From Deltaproteobacteria bacterium (lineage in GTDB: Bacteria; Desulfobacterota; DSM-4660; Desulfatiglandales; HGW-15): a stretch of DNA of 37,849 bases. The stretch's first letter is position 1, and each line of letters begins with the position of its first letter. The notes beneath the pieces were generated by a model that was not told where the DNA came from, did not search any database, and worked only from the letters and a program-made list of their open reading frames with translations. Position numbers and translations under genes: made by a program. The DNA is taken from positions 1 to 37,849 of the forward strand of contig JAFGFM010000168.1 in NCBI GenBank assembly GCA_016931115.1, in the 5' to 3' direction. Shown here piece by piece: positions 7,874 to 16,308 of this stretch.

Positions 7874-8770
7874 TCATTTCATCTTCCAGGCCATCATCCC
7901 TGAATAGACAGTGTAGCTCTCTTTATATATCCCGTTCACTGCGGATGATTTATAGTATTCACGTATCCTTCTCTTCACTGGTGCAGTACAAAGTTCAAAA
8001 TGTTCAAGAGAGCTGATTGTATGATTCGCGGCCTCTTCCCATGGCATTGATATGTTTCTCTTATTATTTTGGATACGCACCACAGGGTGGCATCCTTTAA
8101 GGTACAGGTATAAAAATGCATTGGTGAATAGAGAGCCCTTTTTTGATGTATTTTTCGGGCCAACGCCTTTAAGCACCTTCTGAACAACATCACTATTAAT
8201 CATTGGGCCGTATCCATGATTCTGAATAAAAAAGCTGTAAAAACCAAACCCCTTTGAGCATGCGAGCATGCGGTCAAAACCATCTACATCCTTTACGGCA
8301 GGGCTGTTGGTGACAAATACCAGATCAAATCTGTTTCTGAGGTTTAGCCTGTCAATATCAGCCGTCCACCAGGAGGCAGTAATGGTTTTCACATCAAGCC
8401 CCTTTTTGTCTGTATATGCCTTAAGGCGGTCAAGGGCTGTAGAAGAGATATCAAATGCAGTGACCTTTGCGCCTGCCTCGGCAAAGGGTATGGCGGCTGC
8501 GCCGGGGCCGGAGCCAATATCTAGTATCCTTGAGCCTTTGATTTTAAATCCCACCTCTTCCAACATCTCGAATATCTCGCCCATGCTTTTCTTTTTTTTG
8601 CGGGGTTTACTATGTTTTGATATGCCTGTATCTGTTGTGCCCCACCTTGTGTCCCAGAATTCAGCCTGTTCTTTGTCAGATTTATCATCAAAAACACCCT
8701 TTGATGATCGCCAGAAATCCATCCAGTTCTGTATGTTTTTATCTTTTGATTTGATTTTCATGTTGTTCAT
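7874..8770 (-). CDS. Class I SAM-dependent methyltransferase (divergent, larger)
   Basis: A 298-residue soluble protein. Motif I is ILDIGSGPGAAAIPFAEAGA and motif II is VTAFDIS; the acceptor region has VTNSPAVKD instead of the SRGSxxFW seen in the other three methyltransferases here. An N-terminal extension of about 80 residues is basic (KPRKKKKS near 58-65). AAAGGA lies six nt before the ATG at 8770, and the upstream PBP gene stops two bases earlier, so the two are translationally coupled. It is the first of two adjacent methyltransferases in module A. Because it is not a close paralogue of the others, it probably acts on a different position or substrate. Confidence 0.8.
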   Translation of the reverse strand: MNNMKIKSKDKNIQNWMDFWRSSKGVFDDKSDKEQAEFWDTRWGTTDTGISKHSKPRKKKKSMGEIFEMLEEVGFKIKGSRILDIGSGPGAAAIPFAEAGAKVTAFDISSTALDRLKAYTDKKGLDVKTITASWWTADIDRLNLRNRFDLVFVTNSPAVKDVDGFDRMLACSKGFGFYSFFIQNHGYGPMINSDVVQKVLKGVGPKNTSKKGSLFTNAFLYLYLKGCHPVVRIQNNKRNISMPWEEAANHTISSLEHFELCTAPVKRRIREYYKSSAVNGIYKESYTVYSGMMAWKMK

Positions 8771-8772
8771 CC

Positions 8773-9852
8773 TCAATCCTTTAATATTAATGTAAGTTCT
8801 TCATCAGTAAGGTCATAGTGGTAAAATATGGAGTAAAACCTCTTTGCCTTTTCTCTGAACCAGTTTTCAGTAAAGATATCCGGGTAGAGCACATGGGCTG
8901 TCCAGGGGATACCCACAATCCTGTTTACTCCGGGCGGCCTGTCAAACCAGTTAAAGGGTTTGCTGGGTGTAAGGTGAATATTCCTTTTTTTTACTGCGGG
9001 AATCATGTTCCATGTTTTGTCCTTATATGCCTGTGGTATGAATTCCCTGCTTGTGGTGATAATAACATCCGGCCTCCACATTAACACCGATTCCATTGTC
9101 ACTTCAGTCATGCCTGAGCCTGTATTTACAGAACAGACAGCCACATTGAACCCTCCGCACACATCAATAAGCTGGGAGTGTGGCGATCCGCTTGGGTCAG
9201 TTGAAAGGCCGTTATTACCTTCGGCATAGTATATCCTGGTTCTTTTCTCCTGTGGTATGGTTGCCACCCTCTCCTGAACCTCTTTAAGTACGCCCAGATA
9301 ATAGTCATTCAGTATTTTGGCCCTGTCGGGCACACCTAATACATCTCCCATGAATGTTATAGTTTTTGCATAACCAGTGGCGTTTCTGCTGTTTTCTATG
9401 CAGACTACCGGGATCGTGCCAAATTTTTCCTGCACTGTTTCCGCCCGAGAAGGGTCAAGCTCTACCTCCACACCGATAAAAACAAGGTCAGGCCTTGCCG
9501 CAATATATGCCTCGTAGTTTGTTTCACCCCTTCCCCAGCCTATGTTCGGAATATTGTGATATTCCTTTGGCAGTAATTTACCGGCATCCTTAGATGGGCC
9601 ACCCACCCAGCCGCCAAGCTTTTCAGGTGCGAGCATATAGATAAAGGTTGTAGGGGGCGGGGATGTGCTGAGTACCTTGGTTATCTTTACCGGGATCTTC
9701 ACCCTTCTCCCGGCCATGTCGGTTATTACCCTGTATTCTGTATCTTTGGCAATTTTCTCTTCAGTGCCATATACTGAAGATACCAAAACAAGGCATAGGA
9801 GAATTAGAATGATATTTTTTATTTTGTTGATTTCTGTTTTCATTTTTTTCAT
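8773..9852 (-). CDS. Periplasmic binding protein of a FecB/BtuF-type (class III) ABC transporter
   Basis: 359 residues with an N-terminal signal peptide (hydrophobic stretch about 13-29) and no lipobox Cys, so a soluble periplasmic protein. The N-lobe has DMAGRRVKIPVKITKV and ARPDLVFIG; the long backbone helix follows GDVLGVPDRAK; the C-lobe has YYAEGNNGLST, a conserved His in SPHSQL, and PFNWFDRPPGVNRIVG. These last motifs recur in the two PBPs of module B and, altered, in the radical SAM fusion. The fold delivers siderophores, corrinoids or haem in known members. It lies in module A between the ATPase and a methyltransferase. GAGAGG seven nt before ATG supports the start. Confidence 0.85.
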   Translation of the reverse strand: MKKMKTEINKIKNIILILLCLVLVSSVYGTEEKIAKDTEYRVITDMAGRRVKIPVKITKVLSTSPPPTTFIYMLAPEKLGGWVGGPSKDAGKLLPKEYHNIPNIGWGRGETNYEAYIAARPDLVFIGVEVELDPSRAETVQEKFGTIPVVCIENSRNATGYAKTITFMGDVLGVPDRAKILNDYYLGVLKEVQERVATIPQEKRTRIYYAEGNNGLSTDPSGSPHSQLIDVCGGFNVAVCSVNTGSGMTEVTMESVLMWRPDVIITTSREFIPQAYKDKTWNMIPAVKKRNIHLTPSKPFNWFDRPPGVNRIVGIPWTAHVLYPDIFTENWFREKAKRFYSIFYHYDLTDEELTLILKD

Positions 9853-9932
9853 AAAACTACCTCTCTTTTATACTGAAACCTGTTCTTTATCGGTCAGCGC
9901 CTATCCTGAAACTGTCGTTTTTGAATTGTGTA

Positions 9933-10718
9933 TCATGCCCTTGCAGCAATCCTTGTCATGGGTATAATAAATGGGATATCCTCGGTAAACCTTATATTGG
10001 CCTTTATGCCATAGACAGCCTCAAGATTTTGCCCTGTCATTACATCATTTGGCGCACCACTTGCTATGATCCTGCCTTTTTTCATCATCATGATTTTATC
10101 TGAGAACCTTGCCGCCATATTTAGGTCATGTATGGCAATGATTGCGGTAAGGCGTTGTTTTCTTACCAGTGACCGCAGTATCTCCATGACATCGATCTGG
10201 TGCCATACATCAAGGTTGCTTGTGGGCTCATCTAGGAGTATAAGCCCTGTCTCCTGTGCGAGCGCCCTTGCTATCAGCACCTTCTGCTGCTGCCCGCCTG
10301 ACAGTTCAGTAAAGTAATTCATTGCCAGGTCCTCAATGCCAAGCAACCTGAGCACCTCCCATACCTTCTCTTCATCCCTTTTATCTCCTCTCCATGAAAG
10401 ATATGGCCTCCTTCCCATGAGCACCACATCAAACACAGTATTGGGGAAGCCCCGCATTGACCCCTGGGGCACATAGGCGATCTTTTTTGCTATATCAACC
10501 CTGTTCATCTTCCCTATATTGTCACGGTCAACAGTAACATCGCCTGATGATGGCTGAAGGATGCTGTCTATGCACTTGATAAGAGTGGATTTGCCTGACC
10601 CGTTTGGCCCGACAATACTTACTATCTGGCCGTCACTAACATCCATGAAGAAATCCTTAAATATTCGTTTATTGTGATAACCGAAATTGAGGTTTTTGAT
10701 TGAAAGCTTGTTTATCAT
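9933..10718 (-). CDS. ABC transporter ATP-binding protein, FecE/BtuD type
   Basis: 261 residues with an intact ATPase: Walker A GPNGSGKST, Q-loop YVPQGS, signature LSGGQQQK, Walker B LILLDEPTSNLD and switch His in AIHDLN. It energises the FecCD-type permease encoded just upstream, and their ATGA overlap (10715-10718) shows tight coupling. About 80 bp separate it from the PBP gene. The C-terminal tail after residue 225 is short, without a regulatory domain. The importer type takes large chelates such as siderophores and cobamides. Confidence 0.9.
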   Translation of the reverse strand: MINKLSIKNLNFGYHNKRIFKDFFMDVSDGQIVSIVGPNGSGKSTLIKCIDSILQPSSGDVTVDRDNIGKMNRVDIAKKIAYVPQGSMRGFPNTVFDVVLMGRRPYLSWRGDKRDEEKVWEVLRLLGIEDLAMNYFTELSGGQQQKVLIARALAQETGLILLDEPTSNLDVWHQIDVMEILRSLVRKQRLTAIIAIHDLNMAARFSDKIMMMKKGRIIASGAPNDVMTGQNLEAVYGIKANIRFTEDIPFIIPMTRIAARA

Positions 10719-11842
10719 GACCAGAACTCCTTTCGTTTTCCTTTTAAGATAAGGGATAAAAACAGGGGGACGCCTATCATTGACATTATGATCCCTGTGG
10801 GCAGTACAACAGATCCAAGGATATTCATGGAAAGGGCATTTGCTATGAGCAGTATTGCCGCGCCGATTCCACCGCTTGCGGGTATAAGGTAGCGGTGGTC
10901 ATTACCCAGGATCATCCTGCCCATGTGGGGCGCAATAAGGCCGACAAACCCTATAACCCCAACAAATGAAACTATGGCAGCTACAAGCAGGCTTGAAACA
11001 GTCATAATAAGTATGCGGATATGACCTGCATTTACGCCCATGCTCTTTGCGCTTTCATCACCTGCGGTCATGAGATTAAGGTCCCACGCCCTGCTGAGAA
11101 TAAGGGGGAGACATATGAGCGATGCTATTAAAAGAAAACAGACCCCGTTCCAGTTGAGACTGGAAAGGGAGCCCATGCCCCATAAGGACATTATGTTTCG
11201 CTGCTCATCGTCTGCTATGTAGGTTAAAAACTGGTTTGTCGCCTGAAAAAGGTAATTAACTGCAATACCGGCAAGCACCATGGTCTCTGATGTGGCCCCT
11301 CTCAGCGCGGAAAGCGAGATGATAAATCCTGAGCAGAGCAGTGCGCAGAGAAATGCATTACCTACCAGGAAATAGGGACCGTTAAGTATGGTGACACCGA
11401 ACACTGCGCCTATTGATACACCGAAATGTGCGCCTGATGATATGCCAAGTGTAAATGGGCTTGCCATAGGGTTTTTTAAAACCGCCTGCATCACGCATCC
11501 GCACATGCCCAGGCCCGCCCCTGATATTATCGCACCCAGGATAAGGGGAAGCCGTATCTTTAGGATGACATGGGTTATAAGTTCATCGCTGGTAAACATG
11601 CCTGGAACCAGGCTGTTCACCAGCGTGCAATACACATCCGATATCTTCATGGGGACCTGTCCCAGTGTGAGTATTACACCTGCTGACAAAACCAGAAGGG
11701 CTGCAAGACTGATCAGAAAAAGGGCCTTTTTCCAGAGGGCGTGTGAGTGTGCTACTCTGGCTTTGCTGAATTTGCCCGTCTTTGTTTTTTTACCGGCTCC
11801 GTAAATTGACCGGATAGTAAATTGCCTATTCACCTGTTTCAC
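10715..11842 (-). CDS. FecCD/BtuC-family ABC transporter permease
   Basis: 375 residues with about ten membrane segments after a basic N-terminal extension of about 40 residues. Family landmarks are RLPLILGAIISGAGLGMCG, NPMASPFTLGISSGA, the coupling loop AGDESAKSMGVN, and VGFVGLIAPHMGR. The start codon is GTG at 11842, overlapping the stop of the SPFH gene by four bases (GTGA). It forms the inner-membrane channel of module A with the ATPase downstream. A single permease gene implies a homodimer, as in BtuC. Confidence 0.9.
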   Translation of the reverse strand: MKQVNRQFTIRSIYGAGKKTKTGKFSKARVAHSHALWKKALFLISLAALLVLSAGVILTLGQVPMKISDVYCTLVNSLVPGMFTSDELITHVILKIRLPLILGAIISGAGLGMCGCVMQAVLKNPMASPFTLGISSGAHFGVSIGAVFGVTILNGPYFLVGNAFLCALLCSGFIISLSALRGATSETMVLAGIAVNYLFQATNQFLTYIADDEQRNIMSLWGMGSLSSLNWNGVCFLLIASLICLPLILSRAWDLNLMTAGDESAKSMGVNAGHIRILIMTVSSLLVAAIVSFVGVIGFVGLIAPHMGRMILGNDHRYLIPASGGIGAAILLIANALSMNILGSVVLPTGIIMSMIGVPLFLSLILKGKRKEFWS

Positions 11843-12597
11843 CTGTTAAGGGCCTTCATACAACCCAGCATTTGCCCGGTTTCATCAACCCTGTTGGTCA
11901 CGACTATGAGATTTTTTTCTTTTGCTATCTCCGAGAGATTCTGGAACTCACGGAGCTTTAGGGCTGTCGGTGTCTCTTCATAAAGCTTTGCAGCCTCGCT
12001 CATGCGTTGTGATGCCTGATACTCACCGTCCGCCAGGATAATCCTTGCCCTTCTCTCCCTTTCCGCCTCTGCCTGCCTCGCAATAGCGCGCAGCATATTT
12101 TCCGGCAAAGCAATATCCCTGATGGTTACGACATCAACATTTATACCCCATGAGCTGGTGAGTGCTTCAAGGGAGGACTGGATCTTCTGATTCAGGGTCT
12201 CCCTGTCTGAAAGGATCATATCCAGATCATTCTGGCCCAGCACATCCCTCAGAGTTGTCTGGGCTATGAGGGCTGTTGCGGCCTCATAATCCTCTACCTC
12301 AACAATGGCCTTTGATGCATCCTTGACATGATAATAGATGACCGCATCTACATCAGCGCTGATATTGTCACGCGTTATGATGGTCTGCTTCGGCACATCG
12401 AGCTGCCTGATCCTGAGATCAACCCGAACAATCTGATCAATAAATGGGATGATAAAAAACAGGCCAGGACCTCTGATGCCGGAAAGCCTGCCGAACCTGA
12501 AAACGACTGCCCTGGCATATTGCCTTGTAATTTTAAAGGAAAGCAGGAATAAAACTAATAAAACAACAATGAGTATTATACTTTGTAAGATAGACAT
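11839..12597 (-). CDS. SPFH/stomatin-like (slipin) membrane protein
   Basis: 252 residues: an N-terminal membrane anchor (about 3-20) and an SPFH domain with AVVFRFGRLSGIRGPGLFFI, VDLRIRQLDVPKQTIITRDN and WGINVDVVTIRDIALPENM. A charged helical region follows (AIARQAEAERERRARII). Slipins form oligomeric membrane scaffolds. Usually they pair with an NfeD protein, which is absent here. Instead the gene lies between the TonB-dependent receptor and the permease and overlaps the permease start by four bases. A role in organising or protecting the importer is a guess from context. The ribosome site (AAAGAAG) is modest. Confidence 0.85.
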   Translation of the reverse strand: MSILQSIILIVVLLVLFLLSFKITRQYARAVVFRFGRLSGIRGPGLFFIIPFIDQIVRVDLRIRQLDVPKQTIITRDNISADVDAVIYYHVKDASKAIVEVEDYEAATALIAQTTLRDVLGQNDLDMILSDRETLNQKIQSSLEALTSSWGINVDVVTIRDIALPENMLRAIARQAEAERERRARIILADGEYQASQRMSEAAKLYEETPTALKLREFQNLSEIAKEKNLIVVTNRVDETGQMLGCMKALNR

Positions 12598-12618
12598 ATT
12601 TGACTTCTTTCAAATCTG

Positions 12619-12655
12619 ATGAACTGTAACCGGTTTAACCTCGGTTACAGCTCAT
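12619..12655. other. Intercistronic hairpin between receptor and slipin genes
   Basis: ATGAACTGTAACCG (12619-12632) pairs with CGGTTACAGCTCAT (12642-12655), 14 positions with one mismatch, loop of 9 nt. It starts eight bases after the receptor stop codon on the minus strand. No T-run follows, so it looks less like a full terminator than an mRNA-stabilising or attenuating hairpin that could raise receptor over transporter levels. Confidence 0.55.
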
Positions 12656-12662
12656 GGTTACT

Positions 12663-14756
12663 CTAGTATGCAAAAGACAATTCAATACCGATTGTTCGTC
12701 CACGATCAGGGTAATAACCCGTAACATATCTTGTTGCGTAATGTTCATTACCCAGGTTCCTGCCAAAAAGGGTGGTGTTGAGAACGAAATTGCTGAATTT
12801 GAAGTCCCTTTTGATATTTGCATCTATCCTTGTGTAGTCGCCGAGACCACCATACTGTGCGGTCCCCATCGGGCTGCTCGAGTTCTGCCATTCATCAACC
12901 TTTTTTATTGACAGGTTTGCTCTATACTCATTCCACCTCTGGGAAAGGATAATGGAATAGAGATTTTCTGGTTGGCTTATACCGTTGGCATCCGTCGTAA
13001 CCCCGTTGCTCACGGATTCATTATCCAGCATACGTGTCCATGTGATTTTATAATTGGTATTTTTCAGGATGTTGCCCTGGATCATGAACTCAAGCCCTTT
13101 TCTAAGAGTATCCGATTCCGAATAAAAATAGGAGGTCATGCCATCAATAGTGTAGGTGGTCGAACCGGCTGATTTCTGGTTTTCAGTTTCTATGCTGAAC
13201 CATGTTACAGCAGGTTTAAAAAAAGATGCAAAATCGGCGGCAATAGAAGCCTCAATGCGGTCCTGTTTTTCTGGGTGAGGGGTTGCATCGCCTGTGAGTC
13301 GCATATCAAAATCACCGACTGTCCCCTGTTCACCGCGGTAATATCGGCCGTCAAAGGTATAATTCTCGGCTATCTGCCAGTGTGCGCCAAGGGCAAACAC
13401 CTTTGAGGGGGCCATGTCTACATCATTATTGGCCGCATCATTGGTTGCCCTGGTGCTTGAATTGTCAATATGCTTGGTGTCTTCACGGTAGCCGCCGTCA
13501 AAGGAGAGGTTTCCATCCAGAAGTGTTTGTTCCAAAGATAAAGACCAGCCTTTGATAGTTGTATCATACCTGTTGTACCCGCTGCTGAGGTTAGGACCGA
13601 ACCCGGTGCTCTTTGAGATCTGCCCTCCTGCCTGAAAGAGAGTGTTACCAAAACGGGCATTGTGTCGAAGGCCGATGCCTTTTGTCTCTTCTTCATAATC
13701 TCTATAGGAAATATCTGTGGATATAAAACTGGCATTGTTTTCATGTTGATCATAATTGGTCTGAAAGATGTTCAGCAGGGTTACCTGGTCGGAAGTCCAG
13801 TTCATGGCCATATCTGACGAAAAGATTTCTGCCTTAAGCGGATCATAGTACCATTTAACATTCGAAAGCACGCCATTGAAATCAATACCGCGCTGCATCT
13901 CATTATATCCTGAATCCTTGTAGGCCATCACGTTGATACTTAATTTGCCAAAATTTAAACCGCCATTAAACATGCCGCCTTCTCCGCCCCTTCCGTCAAA
14001 CCAGGAGTCATCGCTTCGGCGGTCCATCTTTGCTCCAAGTATACCGGCATATCCATTTATTGCCCCTTCATCCCCGATTCTTGTTCCCAGATAGAGGCTT
14101 TCTGCTGTTGCCGCAGGGTGATCACCAACAGATTTTTCAACAGAACCTGTAAGAATGGCCTGTGTCTTTTGAGGTTGTTTTGTCCTGATGATAATGTATC
14201 CGGTATTGAGACCCGAACCGGAGCCGGAAGCGCCTATTGGAATGGAAGGACCAAGCGAGAGGGATGTTGAGCCTCTTACTATCTGCATCTCTTCAATCGC
14301 TGCAACAGGAAGTTTGTAAATTATCCTGTTTACAGAGGGGGGCAGTACAGCACCGTCTATAATATATGTAAAGCTTCCGCCGCCTCGCTGGGAAATCCCA
14401 AATGGGCTCCTGCGTCCCTGATATGTCAGGTTAATGCCTGTTGCCTTATCAAGCAGATCAAATATGTCGCTTGGCTGTAAATTTGTTATATCCTCCCTGT
14501 TGAACACCTCCGTGCCGAACTGGGCGCTTTTCTCAATCCTGTATATATTTGTAATACTGGAAGGATCAAGGTCCTGCCTGATTGAGATTGGTTTATCAAC
14601 CACGGTCATGGGCTCTACCTGCTGGGCCTGTGTGGTCTGTTTTTTTGATGTTTTTTCCTCTTCTGACTCATCATCACCTGCCGCTGCGTATGGCGCAAGG
14701 GCAAGAGCGGTTAATATCAAACTGATGTTTATTAATCTAAAGTACCTGTTTTTCAT
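12663..14756 (-). CDS. TonB-dependent outer-membrane receptor 1
   Basis: 697 residues. A signal peptide (hydrophobic stretch about 10-25, cleavage near AAAG) is followed by an acidic/Gln-rich stretch, a TonB-box-like EPMTVVDKP, a plug domain (about 75-210) and a beta-barrel ending in ELSFAY, a normal aromatic C-terminus for outer-membrane insertion. The long frame opens at 14813, but AAGGAG seven nt before the ATG at 14756 fixes the start. The first ~200 residues are nearly identical to receptor 2, while the barrel diverges. It heads module A, behind its own promoter. The ligand is unknown; the linked FecCD importer implies a siderophore-like or cofactor-like metal complex. Confidence 0.9.
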   Translation of the reverse strand: MKNRYFRLINISLILTALALAPYAAAGDDESEEEKTSKKQTTQAQQVEPMTVVDKPISIRQDLDPSSITNIYRIEKSAQFGTEVFNREDITNLQPSDIFDLLDKATGINLTYQGRRSPFGISQRGGGSFTYIIDGAVLPPSVNRIIYKLPVAAIEEMQIVRGSTSLSLGPSIPIGASGSGSGLNTGYIIIRTKQPQKTQAILTGSVEKSVGDHPAATAESLYLGTRIGDEGAINGYAGILGAKMDRRSDDSWFDGRGGEGGMFNGGLNFGKLSINVMAYKDSGYNEMQRGIDFNGVLSNVKWYYDPLKAEIFSSDMAMNWTSDQVTLLNIFQTNYDQHENNASFISTDISYRDYEEETKGIGLRHNARFGNTLFQAGGQISKSTGFGPNLSSGYNRYDTTIKGWSLSLEQTLLDGNLSFDGGYREDTKHIDNSSTRATNDAANNDVDMAPSKVFALGAHWQIAENYTFDGRYYRGEQGTVGDFDMRLTGDATPHPEKQDRIEASIAADFASFFKPAVTWFSIETENQKSAGSTTYTIDGMTSYFYSESDTLRKGLEFMIQGNILKNTNYKITWTRMLDNESVSNGVTTDANGISQPENLYSIILSQRWNEYRANLSIKKVDEWQNSSSPMGTAQYGGLGDYTRIDANIKRDFKFSNFVLNTTLFGRNLGNEHYATRYVTGYYPDRGRTIGIELSFAY

Positions 14757-14836
14757 GTTAAACTCCTTAAAATTCAAAGACTGACACTTGATATCCATAT
14801 CAATCGGATGCATCCTGATTGGTATGGGCGCTGTTT

Positions 14837-14917
14837 TTTGAAGTGCACCACCATGTTTTCTCCGTTGAATTAAAAGAATAATCCAGGTAGCAGATGCATT
14901 CGGCAGGCAACTTCAAA
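14837..14917 (-). promoter_or_regulatory. Leader inverted repeat upstream of receptor 1
   Basis: TTTGAAGT (14837-14844) and ACTTCAAA (14910-14917) are perfect complements enclosing about 65 nt in the 5' leader of receptor 1. I recognise no known riboswitch consensus inside it. It could be the closing stem of a structured leader. Confidence 0.3.
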
Positions 14918-14962
14918 GTGTTGTTAAAAAATATAAATGCCAATTTTAAAATACATAAAAGG

Positions 14963-14991
14963 TTAATACTAATAACAATATGTTAAGTCAA
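14963..14991 (-). promoter_or_regulatory. Sigma-70-type promoter of module A
   Basis: On the minus strand TTGACT (14991-14986), a 17-bp spacer and TATTAA (14968-14963). Transcription would begin near 14956, giving a leader of about 200 nt before receptor 1. Confidence 0.5.
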
Positions 14992-15054
14992 TAAAATTTT
15001 CAGCATCCTCTATAATTGATAAGATACTGATATAATAAGATAATATACATAAAA

Positions 15055-15073
15055 GATAATATAATTGATTATC
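15055..15073. promoter_or_regulatory. Fur-box-like palindrome in a GATAAT-rich stretch
   Basis: GATAATATAATTGATTATC is a 19-bp near-palindrome matching the classic Fur box (GATAATGATAATCATTATC) at 14 of 19 positions by hand count. Further GATAAT-like hexamers occur just to its left (15018-15045). It lies about 65 bp upstream of the module A -35 element, further than usual for a repressor site, and the region is AT-rich, so chance is possible. Confidence 0.3.
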
Positions 15074-15200
15074 TCAATCTCAATTATGGTTTAAAAGTAA
15101 TAAGACTGATAAAAACGATATATTGCCAGGCTGAAAACCAGTTAGGTAATATTGTGTAACAACCCTTGCCATTAAAGTCTCCTGATAAACGGTTAAAATA

Positions 15201-16289
15201 TTATCTGTAAATTATTCCCTTCATCTCTTCATCCGATACATCAACCCCGAGAAAGAGGCTGTAAAACTCCCTTGAATCCTTTATGATGTCTATCTTGTAT
15301 TCATCAGGGTAAAGCATATTTGTCAGCCACTTTAACCCCATGAGCCTCATAAAAGAGGGCGGGCGGTCAAACCAGTTGAAGGGCGTCCTTGGAATCAGAT
15401 AGACTTTCCCTTCTTTTACCGCCTTGACCTGTTGCCACGCCGAGTCTTTTTCCTTTACGACACTGTTATAAAATTCCCTGCTCTGGGCAATGATGAAGTC
15501 CGGGTTATACTTGTAGATATCTTCCATGGTCATCTTTTCAAACCCCATATGTCCTGATGTATGGCAGCGATGGATATTTGTATCACCGGTGTACTTGAGC
15601 ATTTCCACATGAATGGAGTCATCGCATTCCGTGCTGAGGCCATCATCCTTTTCCGCATAATAGACAGTTGGCCTTTTTTTCTGCGATGTTTTTTCAACAA
15701 CATTTTTAATATCAGTTAATGTCTTCCTGAAATAGTCACTCAGTTTTTTTGCCCGCTCCTCTCTTCCAAGGACATTTCCCAGAAAAAGATAGATCTCCGG
15801 GTAATCATTGAAGGTTTCAGCAACAGCATACACAACCGGGAGGTTCAGCTGATCCAGTGTCTCAGCCATCCTTCCCGGTTGTGTCGGGGAGGTTTTTTTA
15901 GTTGTCCACATAATTACAAGGTCAGGTTTTGCCGCATGAAGGCGTTCCAGGTTTGATTGTTTATCCTCACCGGACAATTTTCCAATATCAGGCAGATCGT
16001 GTACCGCCTTATTCAGGTATTGCTTGTCTGGACTGTTAAAACTTACAAGCATGGACGGGTCAATCGAATATACCAGGTATGAGCCATAGGCTGACGGCAC
16101 ATAAACCTTTTTAATTGAATCAGGTATGATTACTTTACGGCCTGCCATATCGACTATCTCGCGGGCTGATGCAATACCCATAGGAAAACTGAATAAAACA
16201 GTCAGCAGGAGAGAAATGATGAACAATACTAGCGACCATCCCCCTGCCCCTGATATTATATTTATTTGATTTGGGTATATTACCTTCAT
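15201..16289 (-). CDS. Periplasmic binding protein, FecB/BtuF type, paired with receptor 2
   Basis: 362 residues with a signal peptide (hydrophobic stretch about 20-37, cleavage near IASA) and no lipobox. The N-lobe has DMAGRKVIIPDSIKKVYVPS and AKPDLVIMW; the C-lobe has YYAEKDDGLSTE, an SIH motif and TPFNWFDRPPSFMRLMGLKW. It is closest to the PBP at 20615-21694 and more distant from the module A PBP. An in-frame ATG exists at 16307, but GGAGG lies nine nt before the ATG at 16289. It follows receptor 2 after 19 bp, so receptor and PBP form a two-gene unit. Its permease partner is presumably the one at 19608-20618, giving that transporter two alternative binding proteins. Confidence 0.85.
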   Translation of the reverse strand: MKVIYPNQINIISGAGGWSLVLFIISLLLTVLFSFPMGIASAREIVDMAGRKVIIPDSIKKVYVPSAYGSYLVYSIDPSMLVSFNSPDKQYLNKAVHDLPDIGKLSGEDKQSNLERLHAAKPDLVIMWTTKKTSPTQPGRMAETLDQLNLPVVYAVAETFNDYPEIYLFLGNVLGREERAKKLSDYFRKTLTDIKNVVEKTSQKKRPTVYYAEKDDGLSTECDDSIHVEMLKYTGDTNIHRCHTSGHMGFEKMTMEDIYKYNPDFIIAQSREFYNSVVKEKDSAWQQVKAVKEGKVYLIPRTPFNWFDRPPSFMRLMGLKWLTNMLYPDEYKIDIIKDSREFYSLFLGVDVSDEEMKGIIYR

Positions 16290-16308
16290 TGTGTGTTGCC
16301 TCCGCATT

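Noticed and set aside
15080-15172. 30-codon minus-strand frame with AGGAG before ATG
   Set aside because: Too short, no recognisable sequence, and it lies in AT-rich DNA near the Fur-like site; could be chance.
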